The notes: generated by a model not told the origin, from the sequence alone. DNA of 64,000 nt from Streptomyces sp. NBC_00457 (GCF_036014015.1 NZ_CP107905.1:62001-126000), one strand, 5' to 3'; shown: positions 1 through 9,256, counted from the first letter of the stretch. Numbers and translations: made by a program.

Positions 1-434
1 TCGCCCACGCGCTGTCCGCCTACCTGGACCTGGTGGCGCTCAAGCGGGCCGCGGACGCGGGCCCAACCGAGGCCCTGGAGAAGGCCGCCGCGGTCGGCCG
101 CGGCTGGCCCTTCCTCTACCTGCAAGCAGCGCTGCGGCGCGCCCGGCTGGAGAAGATCCCGCCGTATCAGGCACTCGAGGACCTGGCGCACGAGTACGAC
201 CTGCCGGTCCTGGAGGACGTCGCCGACATCATGCGCGGCTCGGCCACCGACGGCGCCGCCGTCTACAAAGCCCTGCGGGCACGGACCGCCGCGCTCAACA
301 CCGAACTACTCGCCGCGCAGGCCGCCGAGGCGAACGCCGCCAGCGAAAAGATGACCGCCCCCGGCGCCCTGCTCGCCGTGCTGGTCATGCTCCTGATGGC
401 GTTCCCCGCGGTGATCCGCATGCTCACCGTCTGA
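1..434 (+). CDS. TadC-like type II secretion F-domain protein, C-terminal part (5' end outside window)
   Basis: The reading frame is open from the first bases of the window, so the true start lies upstream. The visible ~143 residues form amphipathic helices ending in a strong membrane segment (LLAVLVMLLMAFPAVIRML), the usual end of T2SSF/TadC inner-membrane platform proteins. In Tad systems TadC works with TadB and the TadA ATPase to assemble Flp-type pili. The assignment rests mainly on this C-terminus and on the four pseudopilin-like genes that follow in the same direction. An internal GTG at 33 is in frame but is not needed as a start. Confidence 0.6.
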   Translation, partial: AHALSAYLDLVALKRAADAGPTEALEKAAAVGRGWPFLYLQAALRRARLEKIPPYQALEDLAHEYDLPVLEDVADIMRGSATDGAAVYKALRARTAALNTELLAAQAAEANAASEKMTAPGALLAVLVMLLMAFPAVIRMLTV

Positions 435-480
435 CCGAACTGATGCAACGCACAGCACGAACTCTGTGGAGGTTCCCCTC

Positions 481-696
481 ATGAAGCACACCGCAGCCCG
501 CAGCTTACGCGCCGTCCGCTGGCTGACGTCCCGCCTGGAAGACGGGCTTGGCGAAGCCGGCCGACGGCCGGACCGGGGCGACATCAGCATCACCACCGTC
601 ATCATCTGGGTCGCCGCGGTCGCCGGCGCTGTGGCGATCGCCGGCACCATCGCCATCGTGATCAACAAGTACAACGTCAGCCTGTCCGGCATCTGA
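481..696 (+). CDS. Small single-pass membrane protein of the Tad locus
   Basis: This is a 71-aa protein. I chose the ATG at 481 because GGAGG lies 8 nt upstream; an in-frame GTG at 466 has no such site. A basic N-terminus is followed by RRPDRGDISI and one hydrophobic helix (about residues 43-65). The RGD-plus-hydrophobic-stretch layout recurs in the next three proteins and recalls the processing and insertion region of TadE or Flp pseudopilins. The stop overlaps the next start, so translation is probably coupled. It could be a Flp-like subunit or an anchor; the function is inferred from context only. Confidence 0.55.
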   Translation: MKHTAARSLRAVRWLTSRLEDGLGEAGRRPDRGDISITTVIIWVAAVAGAVAIAGTIAIVINKYNVSLSGI

Positions 697-1121
697 TGGT
701 CTCCGGCCGGCTTAAGGACTGGTGGCGCGGGCGACGATGGCGCGACGACCGCGGGGACGCATCCATCCAGATGGCGATCGTCTTCCCGTTCGTGCTGCTC
801 GCCACCATGGCGGTCATCCAGGCCTCCATGTGGTACTACGCGCGGCAGATCGCCCTGACGGCCGCCCGCGAAGGTGCCACCGCGGCCCGCTCCTACCAGG
901 CCACCCCGGCCGACGGCGCGGCCCGGGCCCGCGATGTGCTGGGCCGCGTGGCGGGGGACAGCCTGATCAACCCCGGCGTCTCCACGGCCGGCAGCACCGC
1001 CGAGCGGGTGCGGATCCAGGTGACTGGGACGGCCCAGTCGATGATCCCGGGCGTCGACGGCCTGCAGGTCAGCCAGTCGGCCTCCGGCGCCGTGGAGCGC
1101 TGGACGACCCCGGGAGAGTGA
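696..1121 (+). CDS. TadE-like pseudopilin
   Basis: The 141-aa protein has a short charged N-terminus with DDRGDASIQM, then one transmembrane helix (about residues 28-48) followed by YARQIALTAAREGATAARSY. This is the layout of TadE/TadG-like proteins: short cytoplasmic tail, helix, then a helical and beta extracytoplasmic part. TadE proteins are minor pseudopilins needed for Flp pilus assembly. The start overlaps the upstream stop by one base and the stop overlaps the next GTG, so it belongs to a tightly coupled operon. Confidence 0.7.
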   Translation: MVSGRLKDWWRGRRWRDDRGDASIQMAIVFPFVLLATMAVIQASMWYYARQIALTAAREGATAARSYQATPADGAARARDVLGRVAGDSLINPGVSTAGSTAERVRIQVTGTAQSMIPGVDGLQVSQSASGAVERWTTPGE

Positions 1122-1573
1122 ACGTCGTGCCAAGGACCCGGTGGGGGGTGGCCCAAGGGGATGCGGGCAGCGTGGCGATCGAAGCGGCCATCATCTTCCC
1201 TGCGCTGATCATGTTCGTGTGTATGGCGATCGCCGGCGGCCGCCTCATCACCTCCGGCGCGAAGATCAACGCCGCGGCCGAGGACGCCGCACGAGAGGCC
1301 TCCATTCACCGCACCGTGGCCGCCGCCCAGGACGCAGCCCATTCGGCCGCGAACGAGTCACTGACCGACCAGGGCATCAAGTGCGCCTCCAGCAGCATCA
1401 CCGTGAACACGGGCGGGCTCAACGTGCCCGTCGGGCAGGTAGGGACCGTCACCGTGACCGTGAACTGCACGGTCAATCTGTCCGACCTCCTGCTACCCGG
1501 CGTGCCCGGGGCTCGCACCTTGGAGTCCACCGCGACCTCGGTAGTGGACCAGTACCGGCAGCGGGGGAACTGA
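1118..1573 (+). CDS. TadE/TadG-like pseudopilin
   Basis: The GTG at 1118 overlaps the previous stop (GTGA) and gives a 151-aa protein. GSVAIEAAIIFPALIM is a typical TadE hydrophobic segment, with a Glu five residues after a Gly as in type IV-pilin-like signals. The rest is a small extracytoplasmic domain with two cysteines (KCASSS and VNCTVN) that might form a disulfide. Its stop overlaps the next ATG (TGATG). It is probably a minor pilin working with its neighbours. Confidence 0.7.
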   Translation: MNVVPRTRWGVAQGDAGSVAIEAAIIFPALIMFVCMAIAGGRLITSGAKINAAAEDAAREASIHRTVAAAQDAAHSAANESLTDQGIKCASSSITVNTGGLNVPVGQVGTVTVTVNCTVNLSDLLLPGVPGARTLESTATSVVDQYRQRGN

Positions 1574-2019
1574 TGATCTTGCAGCAGGTACGGGGGCGCA
1601 CCCGCATCGGGTTCGACGACCGTGGTGGGGTCACGGTGTTCGTCGCGGTGTGCGTGGTCGCGCTGATCGGCATCGTCGGCGTGGCCGTCGACGGCGGTGG
1701 CAAGATGCGCGCCACCGAACGAGCCGACTTCGTCGCGGGGGAGGCCGCCCGGGCGGGTGGGCAGGCCATCGACCCTGCCCAGGCCATCACCGGCGAGGCG
1801 ATCGTCGTCGATCCGCAGGATGCGCAGGCCGCAGCCCAGGCGTACCTGCGCTCCGTCGACGCTGCGGGCACAGTGGCCGTGTCCGCCGACGGCAAAACGC
1901 TCACCGTGACCGTCAACGGCTCGTACGACACGAAGTTCCTGCCCGTGGTCGGGGTCGGCTCGATGCCGGTGACCGGTCACGCCACGGCCACCCTCCTGCA
2001 CGGCGTCGCCGCTCCCTAA
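1573..2019 (+). CDS. TadG-like membrane-anchored protein
   Basis: The ATG at 1573 overlaps the upstream stop. The 148-aa protein has DDRGGVTVFVAVCVVALIG as its N-terminal membrane segment, like the DRG-type segments of the preceding genes. The following VDGGGKMRATERADFVAGE resembles the start of putative Flp-pilus assembly TadE/G-like domains. The rest is a short extracytoplasmic domain. It is the fourth consecutive pseudopilin-type gene and probably completes the tip or anchor set of the pilus. Confidence 0.65.
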   Translation: MILQQVRGRTRIGFDDRGGVTVFVAVCVVALIGIVGVAVDGGGKMRATERADFVAGEAARAGGQAIDPAQAITGEAIVVDPQDAQAAAQAYLRSVDAAGTVAVSADGKTLTVTVNGSYDTKFLPVVGVGSMPVTGHATATLLHGVAAP

Positions 2020-2024
2020 GGACC

Positions 2025-5000
2025 ATGATGCGCACCAGCCACTCCCCCGCCGCCCGAGGTCGCACCCTGGCCAGGGTGCTCAAGGCCGTGTGCAGCCTGC
2101 TCGTCCTGACCGGCGCGGTCGCCGGGCTGCCGCTCGTGCTGGCCTGGGCCAGTCCGGTGGTCTGGGATGCCGGCCGCGACGACCTGGCCCATCTGCTGGA
2201 CCGGCAGGACACCGGCGCAGCCTTCCTGATGCTGCTCATCGTGGTGGGGTGGATCGGCTGGGGGCAGTTCGCGTTCTGCGCGATCCGGGAGCTGGTCGCG
2301 CAGTTGCGCGGCCGGAGTTGGCACGCACCGCGGGGGCTGGGCTCCTCGCAGCGGGCCGCGGCCGCGCTGATCGGGAGCATCCTGGTCCTCCTGCCGACGA
2401 GTTCGGCCCTTGCGTCCTCCCCCGCCCAGGCCGCACCAGCCGTCAGCGCCACCCACGTCCCCGGGCAAGCCCAAGCACAAGAGACGACCGAGGCAGACAC
2501 CAGCTCCGCATCGACGGCGAGCACGCCAGCCTCCCGCACGACGTACACGGTGCGCGAGACGCGGCCAGCGGAGAGCCTGTGGGGCATCGCCGAGCGGGAG
2601 TTGGGCAACGGCGAGCGGTGGCGGGAGATCGCCGACCTGAACGAGGGCCGCCCCATGGTCGACGGCCAGGTCTTCCACGCCAACGGCTTTCTGCAGCCCG
2701 GCTGGCAGCTTCAGATGCCCTCAACCGCCACAGCCGCGGGAGGAGTTCGTACGCAGCTGGATGACAGCACCCCGGCTGCCGACGCAAGCGGGCACGCCGT
2801 CACGGTCCACTCGGGCGACTACCTGTCGAAGATCGCAGAGGAGGAGCTCGGCGACGGCAGCGAGTGGCCGAAGCTGTTCGAGGCCAGCCGGGGCAAGCCG
2901 CAGCCGCACGGCCTGCCCGCCATCTCCGACCCGGATGTCATCTACGCGGGGCAGCAGGTCATTGTGCCCGGAGCCCAGTCCGACCAGCTGGGCCAGGGCC
3001 GTGACCTGGGTGATGAGCCGGGCAGCCAGGAGACCACTCCCCCGGCCGCCCAGAAGCCCGACGACACACAGCAGCCGGGCGCGGGCACGGATCAGGCACC
3101 CGCGCCGAGCCAGAGCACCGCGCCTGCACCGCAGTCGTCGGCCCCCGACACGCCGGCCAGTCGCCCCGCCCAGCAGCCCGGGCAGGAACAGCTCTCCCCT
3201 TCCGCTCCGGCCGCCGCCGTGACGCCCGACCCCAGTGCCGCATCATCTGCCCCCGCACGGTCGGCGCCAGCTGCACCGTCCGGCACCGTGGCCTCCTCCC
3301 CCGCCACCACGGCGTCCGAGACCCCAGCATCGGCTCCGGCCAACAGCCACCTGAACCTGCGCACCGTGCTCGGCGCCAGCGCACTGCTGGCCGCCGCCGT
3401 CACCGGTGCCCTCGCCCTGCGCCGGACACTGCAGCGCCGCCGCCGCAAGCCCGGCGAGACGATCGCCATCGCCTCGGAAACGTCCACGGCAGAGGCGCAG
3501 TTGGCGGCGGCCGCCGAGCCGGACGGCGCAACCCGCCCGGACGCGGCGCTGCGGACCCTGGCCCACCACGCGGCCCAGCAGGAGAAGGACACCGTGTTCC
3601 TGCCGCCGTTGCGGGCGGCCCGGATCGGCGCCCGCACGGTGGAGGTGCTGCCCGAGGACCTCGCTCACGAGCCGCAGGCGCCCTTCGTCTCCGGGCAGGG
3701 CGGATGGTGGGTCCTGCCCGCCGATGCCGTGCTCCTGGACGAAGAGACCGCCCGCGAGGTGCCCGCGCCGTATCCCGGGCTGGTCACGATCGGCCGCACC
3801 GCGGCGGATGACCTCCTGCTGCTCAACCTCGCGCAACTTCCCGCACTGCTGCTGGACGGCAACCCGCTTCACATCACCGAGGTGTGCACCTCGCTCGCCC
3901 TGGAGCTCGCGATGAGCCCGTGGGCGGGCGACATCGAAGTCGTCACCGTCGGGTTCGGCGAGGACCTGCCGCAGTTGCTGCCCACCGCGCGGATCGCCCA
4001 CATGCGGCAGGCCGCGCACGCGCTGCGCGATCTGAGCGAACGGCTGCTGGAAGCGCACCAGATGCCCGAAACCCAGCATCAGCCGTATCTGCTGCTGTGC
4101 GCGTCCTCTCTGGACACGGACACGGCCTGGCAGTTCGCCGACGTCATCGACAAGGCGGGCACGGTCCCCGTCACGCTGATCGCCCCGGCGAGCACGGCGG
4201 CCGCGCACTTCCCCGAGGCGGAGATCCTCAACGCCTCCCTCAGCGAACCGCAAAGCCTCGACTACGCCGGCACCGACATCACGGTGCAGCGCCTGGAGCA
4301 CGCCGCCTACCTGCAGATCACCACGGCCCTGAGGGTGTCCGGACAGCCGTCCCACCCGGCCGAAGGCCCCTGGCAGGACGTCCCGGACGAGCCCGACAGC
4401 CTGCAGCAGCCCGAGCAGACCGTCCCGGAGGAGTCCACCGCGCCCGCCGCCGCTGCCACCAGTCGCGCGACGGCGTCGGCGGACCCGAGCGGCGAGGTCT
4501 TCCCGGCCTTGCTCGCCGCCACCACCGATCCGTCCGGGCTCCGCCTCCTGTCCTCCGCCGCGTCGTCGACCATGCCTGCCGACGAACCCGACGCAGTCGT
4601 CGAAGCAACAGCGCCTCCGGCCCCCGCACCCCCGGCGGCCGCGGAAGCCGCCGAGGCGGACGACCAGGAGGACTCCGCCGAAGAACCCACGGCGGCGGAG
4701 GCAGAGGAGTGCGAAGCGCACGACCTGCACGCCCCGGAGATCCGCGTGCTGGGCCCCGTCGAGGTGACGGACGTGGACAGCACCGGCCACGGCCCGCGGA
4801 TGGCGCAGCTCGCCGCGTTGCTGTTCTTCCGACCCGGGCGAAGCTCCGACGTACTGTGCGCCGACATGGACCCTCTCAGCCCCTGGACGGCGAGCACCCT
4901 CAACGCCCGGCTGCAGGGCCTGCGTCGCTCCCTGGGCAACGATCCGGCCGGCAGCCCCTACGTACCGCGCCGCAAAACCGGCGAGGACCCCTACCGGCTC

Positions 5001-5477
5001 GCCCCCGGCGTGCACTGCGACTGGATCCGCTTCCTGCAGCTCGTCGAAAGGGCCCTGCCGATGGGTCCGTCAGGCCTCACCGACCTGGAGAGGGCGCTGA
5101 CTCTGGTGCGCGGCAAACCGTTCGGCGGCAAACCCCTGCCCTGGGCCGAGCCCTACCAGCAGGAAATGATCACGCGGATCATCGACGTCGCGCACACCGT
5201 GGCCACCTACCGCACCCCCGCCGGCCCCCACCGTGACCTCAGCGCGGCCCGCCGGGCCGTCGCGACCGGTCTCGACGTCGACGACACGGCGGAACTGCTG
5301 TATCGGGACTGGCTCCGGATCGAGCATGCTGCCGGGAACCGGCAGGGGCTGCACACCGCAATCACCCGCGTCCAACAGGTCAACCGGGCACTGGACTGCT
5401 CACTCGAGACGGAGACCGAGGACCTCATTCGCGCCCTCCTCACCCGGACCTCTCCTGCACGAGCCCAGGGCAGATGA
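2025..5477 (+). CDS. Large membrane protein with two LysM domains and a C-terminal BTAD domain
   Basis: The ATG at 2025, 5 nt after the upstream stop, gives 1150 aa. Three hydrophobic segments occupy roughly residues 17-41, 65-88 and 110-130. Two LysM-type peptidoglycan-binding repeats follow at about 172-230 (ESLWGIAERELGNGERW) and 257-316 (DYLSKIAEEELGDGSEW). A Pro/Ala-rich linker leads to another membrane helix near 445-470 and a long cytoplasmic part. From about residue 905 (IRVLGPVEV) to the end it resembles a bacterial transcriptional activation domain (BTAD) as in AfsR/SARP proteins, here without the usual OmpR-type DNA-binding domain. Such LysM-BTAD proteins accompany actinobacterial Tad loci. 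I infer a wall-anchored scaffold or sensor. Confidence 0.75.
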   Translation: MMRTSHSPAARGRTLARVLKAVCSLLVLTGAVAGLPLVLAWASPVVWDAGRDDLAHLLDRQDTGAAFLMLLIVVGWIGWGQFAFCAIRELVAQLRGRSWHAPRGLGSSQRAAAALIGSILVLLPTSSALASSPAQAAPAVSATHVPGQAQAQETTEADTSSASTASTPASRTTYTVRETRPAESLWGIAERELGNGERWREIADLNEGRPMVDGQVFHANGFLQPGWQLQMPSTATAAGGVRTQLDDSTPAADASGHAVTVHSGDYLSKIAEEELGDGSEWPKLFEASRGKPQPHGLPAISDPDVIYAGQQVIVPGAQSDQLGQGRDLGDEPGSQETTPPAAQKPDDTQQPGAGTDQAPAPSQSTAPAPQSSAPDTPASRPAQQPGQEQLSPSAPAAAVTPDPSAASSAPARSAPAAPSGTVASSPATTASETPASAPANSHLNLRTVLGASALLAAAVTGALALRRTLQRRRRKPGETIAIASETSTAEAQLAAAAEPDGATRPDAALRTLAHHAAQQEKDTVFLPPLRAARIGARTVEVLPEDLAHEPQAPFVSGQGGWWVLPADAVLLDEETAREVPAPYPGLVTIGRTAADDLLLLNLAQLPALLLDGNPLHITEVCTSLALELAMSPWAGDIEVVTVGFGEDLPQLLPTARIAHMRQAAHALRDLSERLLEAHQMPETQHQPYLLLCASSLDTDTAWQFADVIDKAGTVPVTLIAPASTAAAHFPEAEILNASLSEPQSLDYAGTDITVQRLEHAAYLQITTALRVSGQPSHPAEGPWQDVPDEPDSLQQPEQTVPEESTAPAAAATSRATASADPSGEVFPALLAATTDPSGLRLLSSAASSTMPADEPDAVVEATAPPAPAPPAAAEAAEADDQEDSAEEPTAAEAEECEAHDLHAPEIRVLGPVEVTDVDSTGHGPRMAQLAALLFFRPGRSSDVLCADMDPLSPWTASTLNARLQGLRRSLGNDPAGSPYVPRRKTGEDPYRLAPGVHCDWIRFLQLVERALPMGPSGLTDLERALTLVRGKPFGGKPLPWAEPYQQEMITRIIDVAHTVATYRTPAGPHRDLSAARRAVATGLDVDDTAELLYRDWLRIEHAAGNRQGLHTAITRVQQVNRALDCSLETETEDLIRALLTRTSPARAQGR

Positions 5478-7258
5478 ATGACGAACAGGGGACGATCCGC
5501 TGCCCGCACGCAGCCGGAAAGAGACGACCACGACGTACAGCACGTAGTGGGAGAGGGGTACGGGTGGCCGCGCCGGTGCAGCTGACACGGACGCACCGGG
5601 TTCTGATCGGCGTGGTCGTCTTCGGTGCCGTCGTCATCGCCGGCATCGGTTTCGCGGGTTCGTACGCCGCTGTCCGCGAACTGGCCCTCCAGAAGGGCTT
5701 CGGGGACTTCAGTTACGTCTTCCCGATCGGCATCGACGCGGGCATCTGCGTCCTGCTCGCCCTGGATCTGCTCCTCACGTGGATACGCATACCCTTCCCG
5801 CTCCTGCGCCAGACGGCGTGGGTGCTGACGGTGGCGACGATCGCCTTCAACGGCGCGGCGGCCTGGCCGGACCCGCTGGGTGTGGGCATGCACGCGGTGA
5901 TCCCGGTCCTGTTCGTGGTCTCGGTCGAGGCCGCCCGCCACGCGATCGGCCGCATAGCGGACATCACGGCGGACAAGCACATGGAGGGGGTCCGCATGAC
6001 GCGCTGGCTCCTGGCCCCCGTGCCCACGTTCCTCCTCTGGCGCCGTATGAAGCTCTGGGAGCTCCGCTCCTACGACCAGGTCATCAAGCTCGAGCAGGAA
6101 CGTCTCGTCTACCAGGCCCGCCTCCGCTCCCGCTTCGGCCGCGGCTGGCGCCGCAAGGCCCCGGTCGAGTCCCTGATGCCCCTACGCCTCGCCAAGTACG
6201 GCGTCCCCCTGGCAGACACAGCCCCCGCAGGACTGGCTGCAGCAGGCCTCGCACCGACTTTCCGACCCCCTGCCGAGCGCGCCGGCGCCTCCACCCCGCC
6301 AGAACACGCCTCCCTCGAGACACCGGCGGTCCCTGACCAGCAAATGACCAAGCCGGACGGAGCAAGGCCGCGACACGTCCCAGCCTCCGCGCCCAAGCGG
6401 TCACCTGCCCCTCAGGAGTCGACCGAGGACGCCGTCGACCGGTTCGCCGAGTCCTACCAGGCGTACATTGCGCAGTTCCACGTCGAGCCGACCGCCGCGC
6501 AGTGGGCCCTCTGGCTCCGCGACGCGTACGGCATCTCCACCGCAGCCGGTGCCCCGCTCTCCGAGGAACAGACCCAGCCCCTGCTCCGGGTACTCCCACG
6601 GCGCGCTGTTCCTCAGACCGAAGAGATCGCCGTCTCTGAAGAACCACAGGCAGACTTCGTCATGAGCGGCAAGGAGCGCGAGTTCACCGGCATCGGATCA
6701 CCCGCCGATGAGGCTGCCGCCGATCCCGGCGGGCAGGCCGCCGACGAACTCCCGCAGGAGGAGCATCCCGAGGCGGCACCCGCCGGTATGGGCGCGCAAG
6801 CCGCCACGGAGCGGCGCGGCCTGCAGGTGAACACCCCCATCGATGCTCCGCTGCCAGGCCACGACGACGTAGCCACGAAACGAGCGGCCCTCACCACCGT
6901 CGACCGCTACTACCTCGTATGGATGGAGTGCCAGGCCGGGCAGGGCGAGGAGCCCACGGCCGAGCAGCTGTCCGCCGCTCTCGCCGCGAAGGGCATGTAC
7001 GGCCGCGGCCGAAAACCGGTCAGCCCCGCCAACCTGCGCCGCTACCTCCTGCCCTTCCGCCTGTACAACGTCTGGGCCCAGCACCGGGCGCACGGCCCAC
7101 AGCCCTCGCTCAACGCCATCGCCCAGGAATGCGCAGCCCGCGGGATCACCGGTCAGTACAACAAAACCATCACCACCGATCACCTCACCCACGAAGCCGA
7201 CGACTTCGAACGACGCTGGCAAGCTCTCACCCACCACCGCACCAGCACGCAACGGTAG
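5474..7258 (+). CDS. DUF2637 (SpdB-like) membrane protein
   Basis: The ATG overlaps the previous stop (ATGA). The 594-aa protein has four predicted membrane segments within residues 42-160, including FPIGIDAGICVLLALDLLL, the core of the DUF2637 domain found in Streptomyces plasmid spread (Spd) proteins and integrative elements. A long polar Pro/Ala linker follows. The last ~130 residues (from TTVDRYYLVWMECQ) look like a helical, winged-helix-type domain. Its position after the LysM-BTAD gene links the locus to conjugative or cell-envelope functions. The exact role of DUF2637 is not established. Confidence 0.75.
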   Translation: MNDEQGTIRCPHAAGKRRPRRTARSGRGVRVAAPVQLTRTHRVLIGVVVFGAVVIAGIGFAGSYAAVRELALQKGFGDFSYVFPIGIDAGICVLLALDLLLTWIRIPFPLLRQTAWVLTVATIAFNGAAAWPDPLGVGMHAVIPVLFVVSVEAARHAIGRIADITADKHMEGVRMTRWLLAPVPTFLLWRRMKLWELRSYDQVIKLEQERLVYQARLRSRFGRGWRRKAPVESLMPLRLAKYGVPLADTAPAGLAAAGLAPTFRPPAERAGASTPPEHASLETPAVPDQQMTKPDGARPRHVPASAPKRSPAPQESTEDAVDRFAESYQAYIAQFHVEPTAAQWALWLRDAYGISTAAGAPLSEEQTQPLLRVLPRRAVPQTEEIAVSEEPQADFVMSGKEREFTGIGSPADEAAADPGGQAADELPQEEHPEAAPAGMGAQAATERRGLQVNTPIDAPLPGHDDVATKRAALTTVDRYYLVWMECQAGQGEEPTAEQLSAALAAKGMYGRGRKPVSPANLRRYLLPFRLYNVWAQHRAHGPQPSLNAIAQECAARGITGQYNKTITTDHLTHEADDFERRWQALTHHRTSTQR

Positions 7259-7549
7259 GTCCGCGAGCGCACGCCGCCTGCGCATCGGCTGCATCAAGGT
7301 GAAGATCAATGACGGTACGAAGCAGCCACCGCGAGCCACAGCACGAGTCCGGTGGGGCCGGTTGCAGCCGTCCCTCCATAGGCGGGGTCATCTCAAGCCG
7401 TCACGATGGGGCCCTCAACGGCGTCACGACCACGCTGGCGGCTGTTTCTTCCGGGCAACGCTCGGAGTCGTTGCCGCCAGTTCGGCCGCTCAACCGTTTA
7501 ATCTTGCGACGCTCGAACTTTTGATCTAGCGATGCTGGAAGGAAACCGT

Positions 7550-8263
7550 GTGAGCGGGAACTTGGTGCGGGGATTAGCGGTGGCCTCTGCCACTGCGGTC
7601 ACCACTGTCGGCGCCGTTGCGGGAGCTGCCCAGAGCAGCACCGGCCAGTCGGTGAACGACACCGAAACGACAGCGAGCAACTCGACCCTCCTCGCGGACT
7701 TACCCGCGGGGCAGCAAGTTCAGGTGCAGACGGCCGCTCTGGCTCAGCAGGCCGACTCGCAGGCCATCGCCGCGGACAACAGCGCAAGGAAGACCGCGGC
7801 GGAGTCGGCCCGCAAGCAGGCCGCGAAGGCCGCGATCGCCAAGCAGCAGGCAGCCAAGCAGCAGGCCCTCAATGACGCCAAGGAGCGCCAGGAGGCGCGG
7901 CAGAAGGCCAGTCGATCGTCGACGGACTCCTCGGCGACGGACAACTCCAGCCTCGCGACGCAGTCCTCGTACACCACTGCCCAGGTCCGGGCTATCGCGC
8001 AGCAGATGGTGCCCAGCGATCAGTTCCAGTGCTTCAGCAACATCGTGGACCACGAGTCCGGCTGGAATTACAAGGCGGTCAACCCCTCTTCCGGGGCCTA
8101 CGGTCTCGTACAGGCCTATCCCGGCTCCAAGATGTCGTCTGCCGGAGCCGACTGGCAGACCAATCCGGCCACGCAGATCAAGTGGGGCCTGAACTACATG
8201 AACGACCGCTATGGCAGTCCGTGCGATGCCTGGCTGTTCTGGCAGGCCAACGGTTCCTACTGA
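7550..8263 (+). CDS. Secreted lytic transglycosylase-like protein
   Basis: I chose the GTG at 7550 because GGAAGGAA lies about 5 nt upstream and the protein then begins with a clean signal peptide (LVRGLAVASATAVTTVGAVA). The middle is an Ala/Lys/Gln-rich coiled segment (about residues 75-135). The last ~95 residues match the transglycosylase SLT / aggregation-promoting-factor type: FSNIVDHESGWNYKAVNPSS, with Glu of HESGW as the likely catalytic acid, then GAYGLVQA and a WGLNYMNDRYGSP helix. It probably opens peptidoglycan, which suits a neighbouring Tad/Spd envelope locus. A perfect hairpin downstream looks like its terminator. Confidence 0.8.
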   Translation: MSGNLVRGLAVASATAVTTVGAVAGAAQSSTGQSVNDTETTASNSTLLADLPAGQQVQVQTAALAQQADSQAIAADNSARKTAAESARKQAAKAAIAKQQAAKQQALNDAKERQEARQKASRSSTDSSATDNSSLATQSSYTTAQVRAIAQQMVPSDQFQCFSNIVDHESGWNYKAVNPSSGAYGLVQAYPGSKMSSAGADWQTNPATQIKWGLNYMNDRYGSPCDAWLFWQANGSY

Positions 8264-8297
8264 GCCGATGCCGTTGAGGCGGCTCAACCCTGCGCAG

Positions 8298-8322
8298 CTC
8301 CTCACCGTTCTGCGGTGAGGAG
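8298..8322 (+). terminator. Hairpin terminator after the transglycosylase gene
   Basis: CTCCTCACCG and CGGTGAGGAG form a perfect 10-bp stem around a 5-nt loop, 35 nt after the stop codon. There is no long T-run, as is common in Streptomyces. Confidence 0.6.
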
Positions 8323-8427
8323 TTGCCCCATGTGTCGGTCGGGACGGGTCCAGAGGAGCGGTGGGGAGAGACGTGAAGGGGATGAATCGTGTTGCGAGTG
8401 CCTCGGTTGTGAACGGTCACGATATTC

Positions 8428-8460
8428 CCCATGGGACAGTTCATGAACTTCCCCATGGGG
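8428..8460. promoter_or_regulatory. Three CATG-centred palindromes spaced 12 bp apart
   Basis: CCCATGGG, GTTCATGAAC and CCCCATGGGG follow each other with centres at 8431.5, 8443.5 and 8455.5. The regular 12-bp spacing and shared CATG core suggest repeated binding sites for a dimeric regulator, or a structured element. The nearest genes, on either side, both end toward this region, so no regulated gene is obvious. Confidence 0.35.
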
Positions 8461-8554
8461 ATCCCGGAGTCGCTTCCGTGGGCAATGGTCTCGGCAGACG
8501 TAGTGACACACTCTCAGGGCCATCCGATGGCTGGGGGTTGGTGCGCTGGGGTGC

Positions 8555-9256
8555 TCAGTAGCCGACAGTGAAGCGGCGTTGGACGAAGCGAGGTAGTTCC
8601 GCCTCGTCGACGAGGGCGACGGCTGCGTCCTCCGCGGAGATGCGGCTGCGTCCGTCCGCGTCGAGGATCGTCTGGTCACTGCCGACGCGGAACCGGCCCG
8701 TACGTTCCCCGGGTGCGATGTCCTCCGCGGGGCTGAAGTAGGTCCATAGCCGGTTGGAGAGGCGAAGGACGTTCAGGGCGTCCCGGTGGCCGCGTACTGC
8801 GGCGGCGTACTCCCGAGGCAGGCCGATCGCGTCAAGGGCTTCGTTCAGGAGTTCGTCGGAGTCGGCTCGTACGACTCCGGGTTCGATCTCCAGGCTGCCG
8901 GCGCCGCCGATGACGATGAGCCGTGTCCGGGAGTGGGTCTCCAGCGCCTTCAGGAGTGCCTGCGCGGCCGTGGCGTAGACCGTGGGATCGGCGATGGAGC
9001 GGGCCACGGTGTCAGCGATGTCCTGGGCTGCGTTTCCGGGCTGGAATCCGCTGATCAGTACGTCGAGGCCGGGTATGGCAGCGGCGACTGCATCGGCATC
9101 AAGGACGTTGAGGCTCTTCCAGGTGATGTCCTTCCGGTTCTCCTCGATCCGGGTGGCGTCGCGGCTGAAGGCCGTGACCTGGTGGCCCCGGCCGAGGGCT
9201 TCGGTGACGACACGACTGCCGATGGTGCCCGTGGCCCCGATGACTCCTAGGTGCAT
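8555..9256 (-). CDS. NAD(P)-binding NmrA/SDR-like reductase
   Basis: The ATG at 9256 is preceded by GGGGAG at good spacing; starts further upstream lack one. The 233-aa protein begins MHLGVIGATGTIGSRVV, the GxxGxxG dinucleotide-binding motif of atypical SDR / NAD(P)H-binding proteins of the NmrA/YwnB type. It lacks a clear YxxxK catalytic pair, as many members of that group do. It is divergently transcribed from a TetR regulator, which suggests that the regulator controls it, probably as part of a redox or quinone-stress response. The substrate is unknown. Confidence 0.8.
   Translation of the reverse strand: MHLGVIGATGTIGSRVVTEALGRGHQVTAFSRDATRIEENRKDITWKSLNVLDADAVAAAIPGLDVLISGFQPGNAAQDIADTVARSIADPTVYATAAQALLKALETHSRTRLIVIGGAGSLEIEPGVVRADSDELLNEALDAIGLPREYAAAVRGHRDALNVLRLSNRLWTYFSPAEDIAPGERTGRFRVGSDQTILDADGRSRISAEDAAVALVDEAELPRFVQRRFTVGY

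Noticed and set aside
306..1133. Long minus-strand open frame opposite the TadE/G genes
   Set aside because: It is the GC-rich antisense shadow of recognisable pseudopilin genes and has no start signal or domain.
3243..5015. 590-codon minus-strand frame inside the LysM-BTAD gene
   Set aside because: The plus-strand gene has clear domains throughout; the antisense frame is low-complexity Gly/Arg and typical of high-GC DNA.
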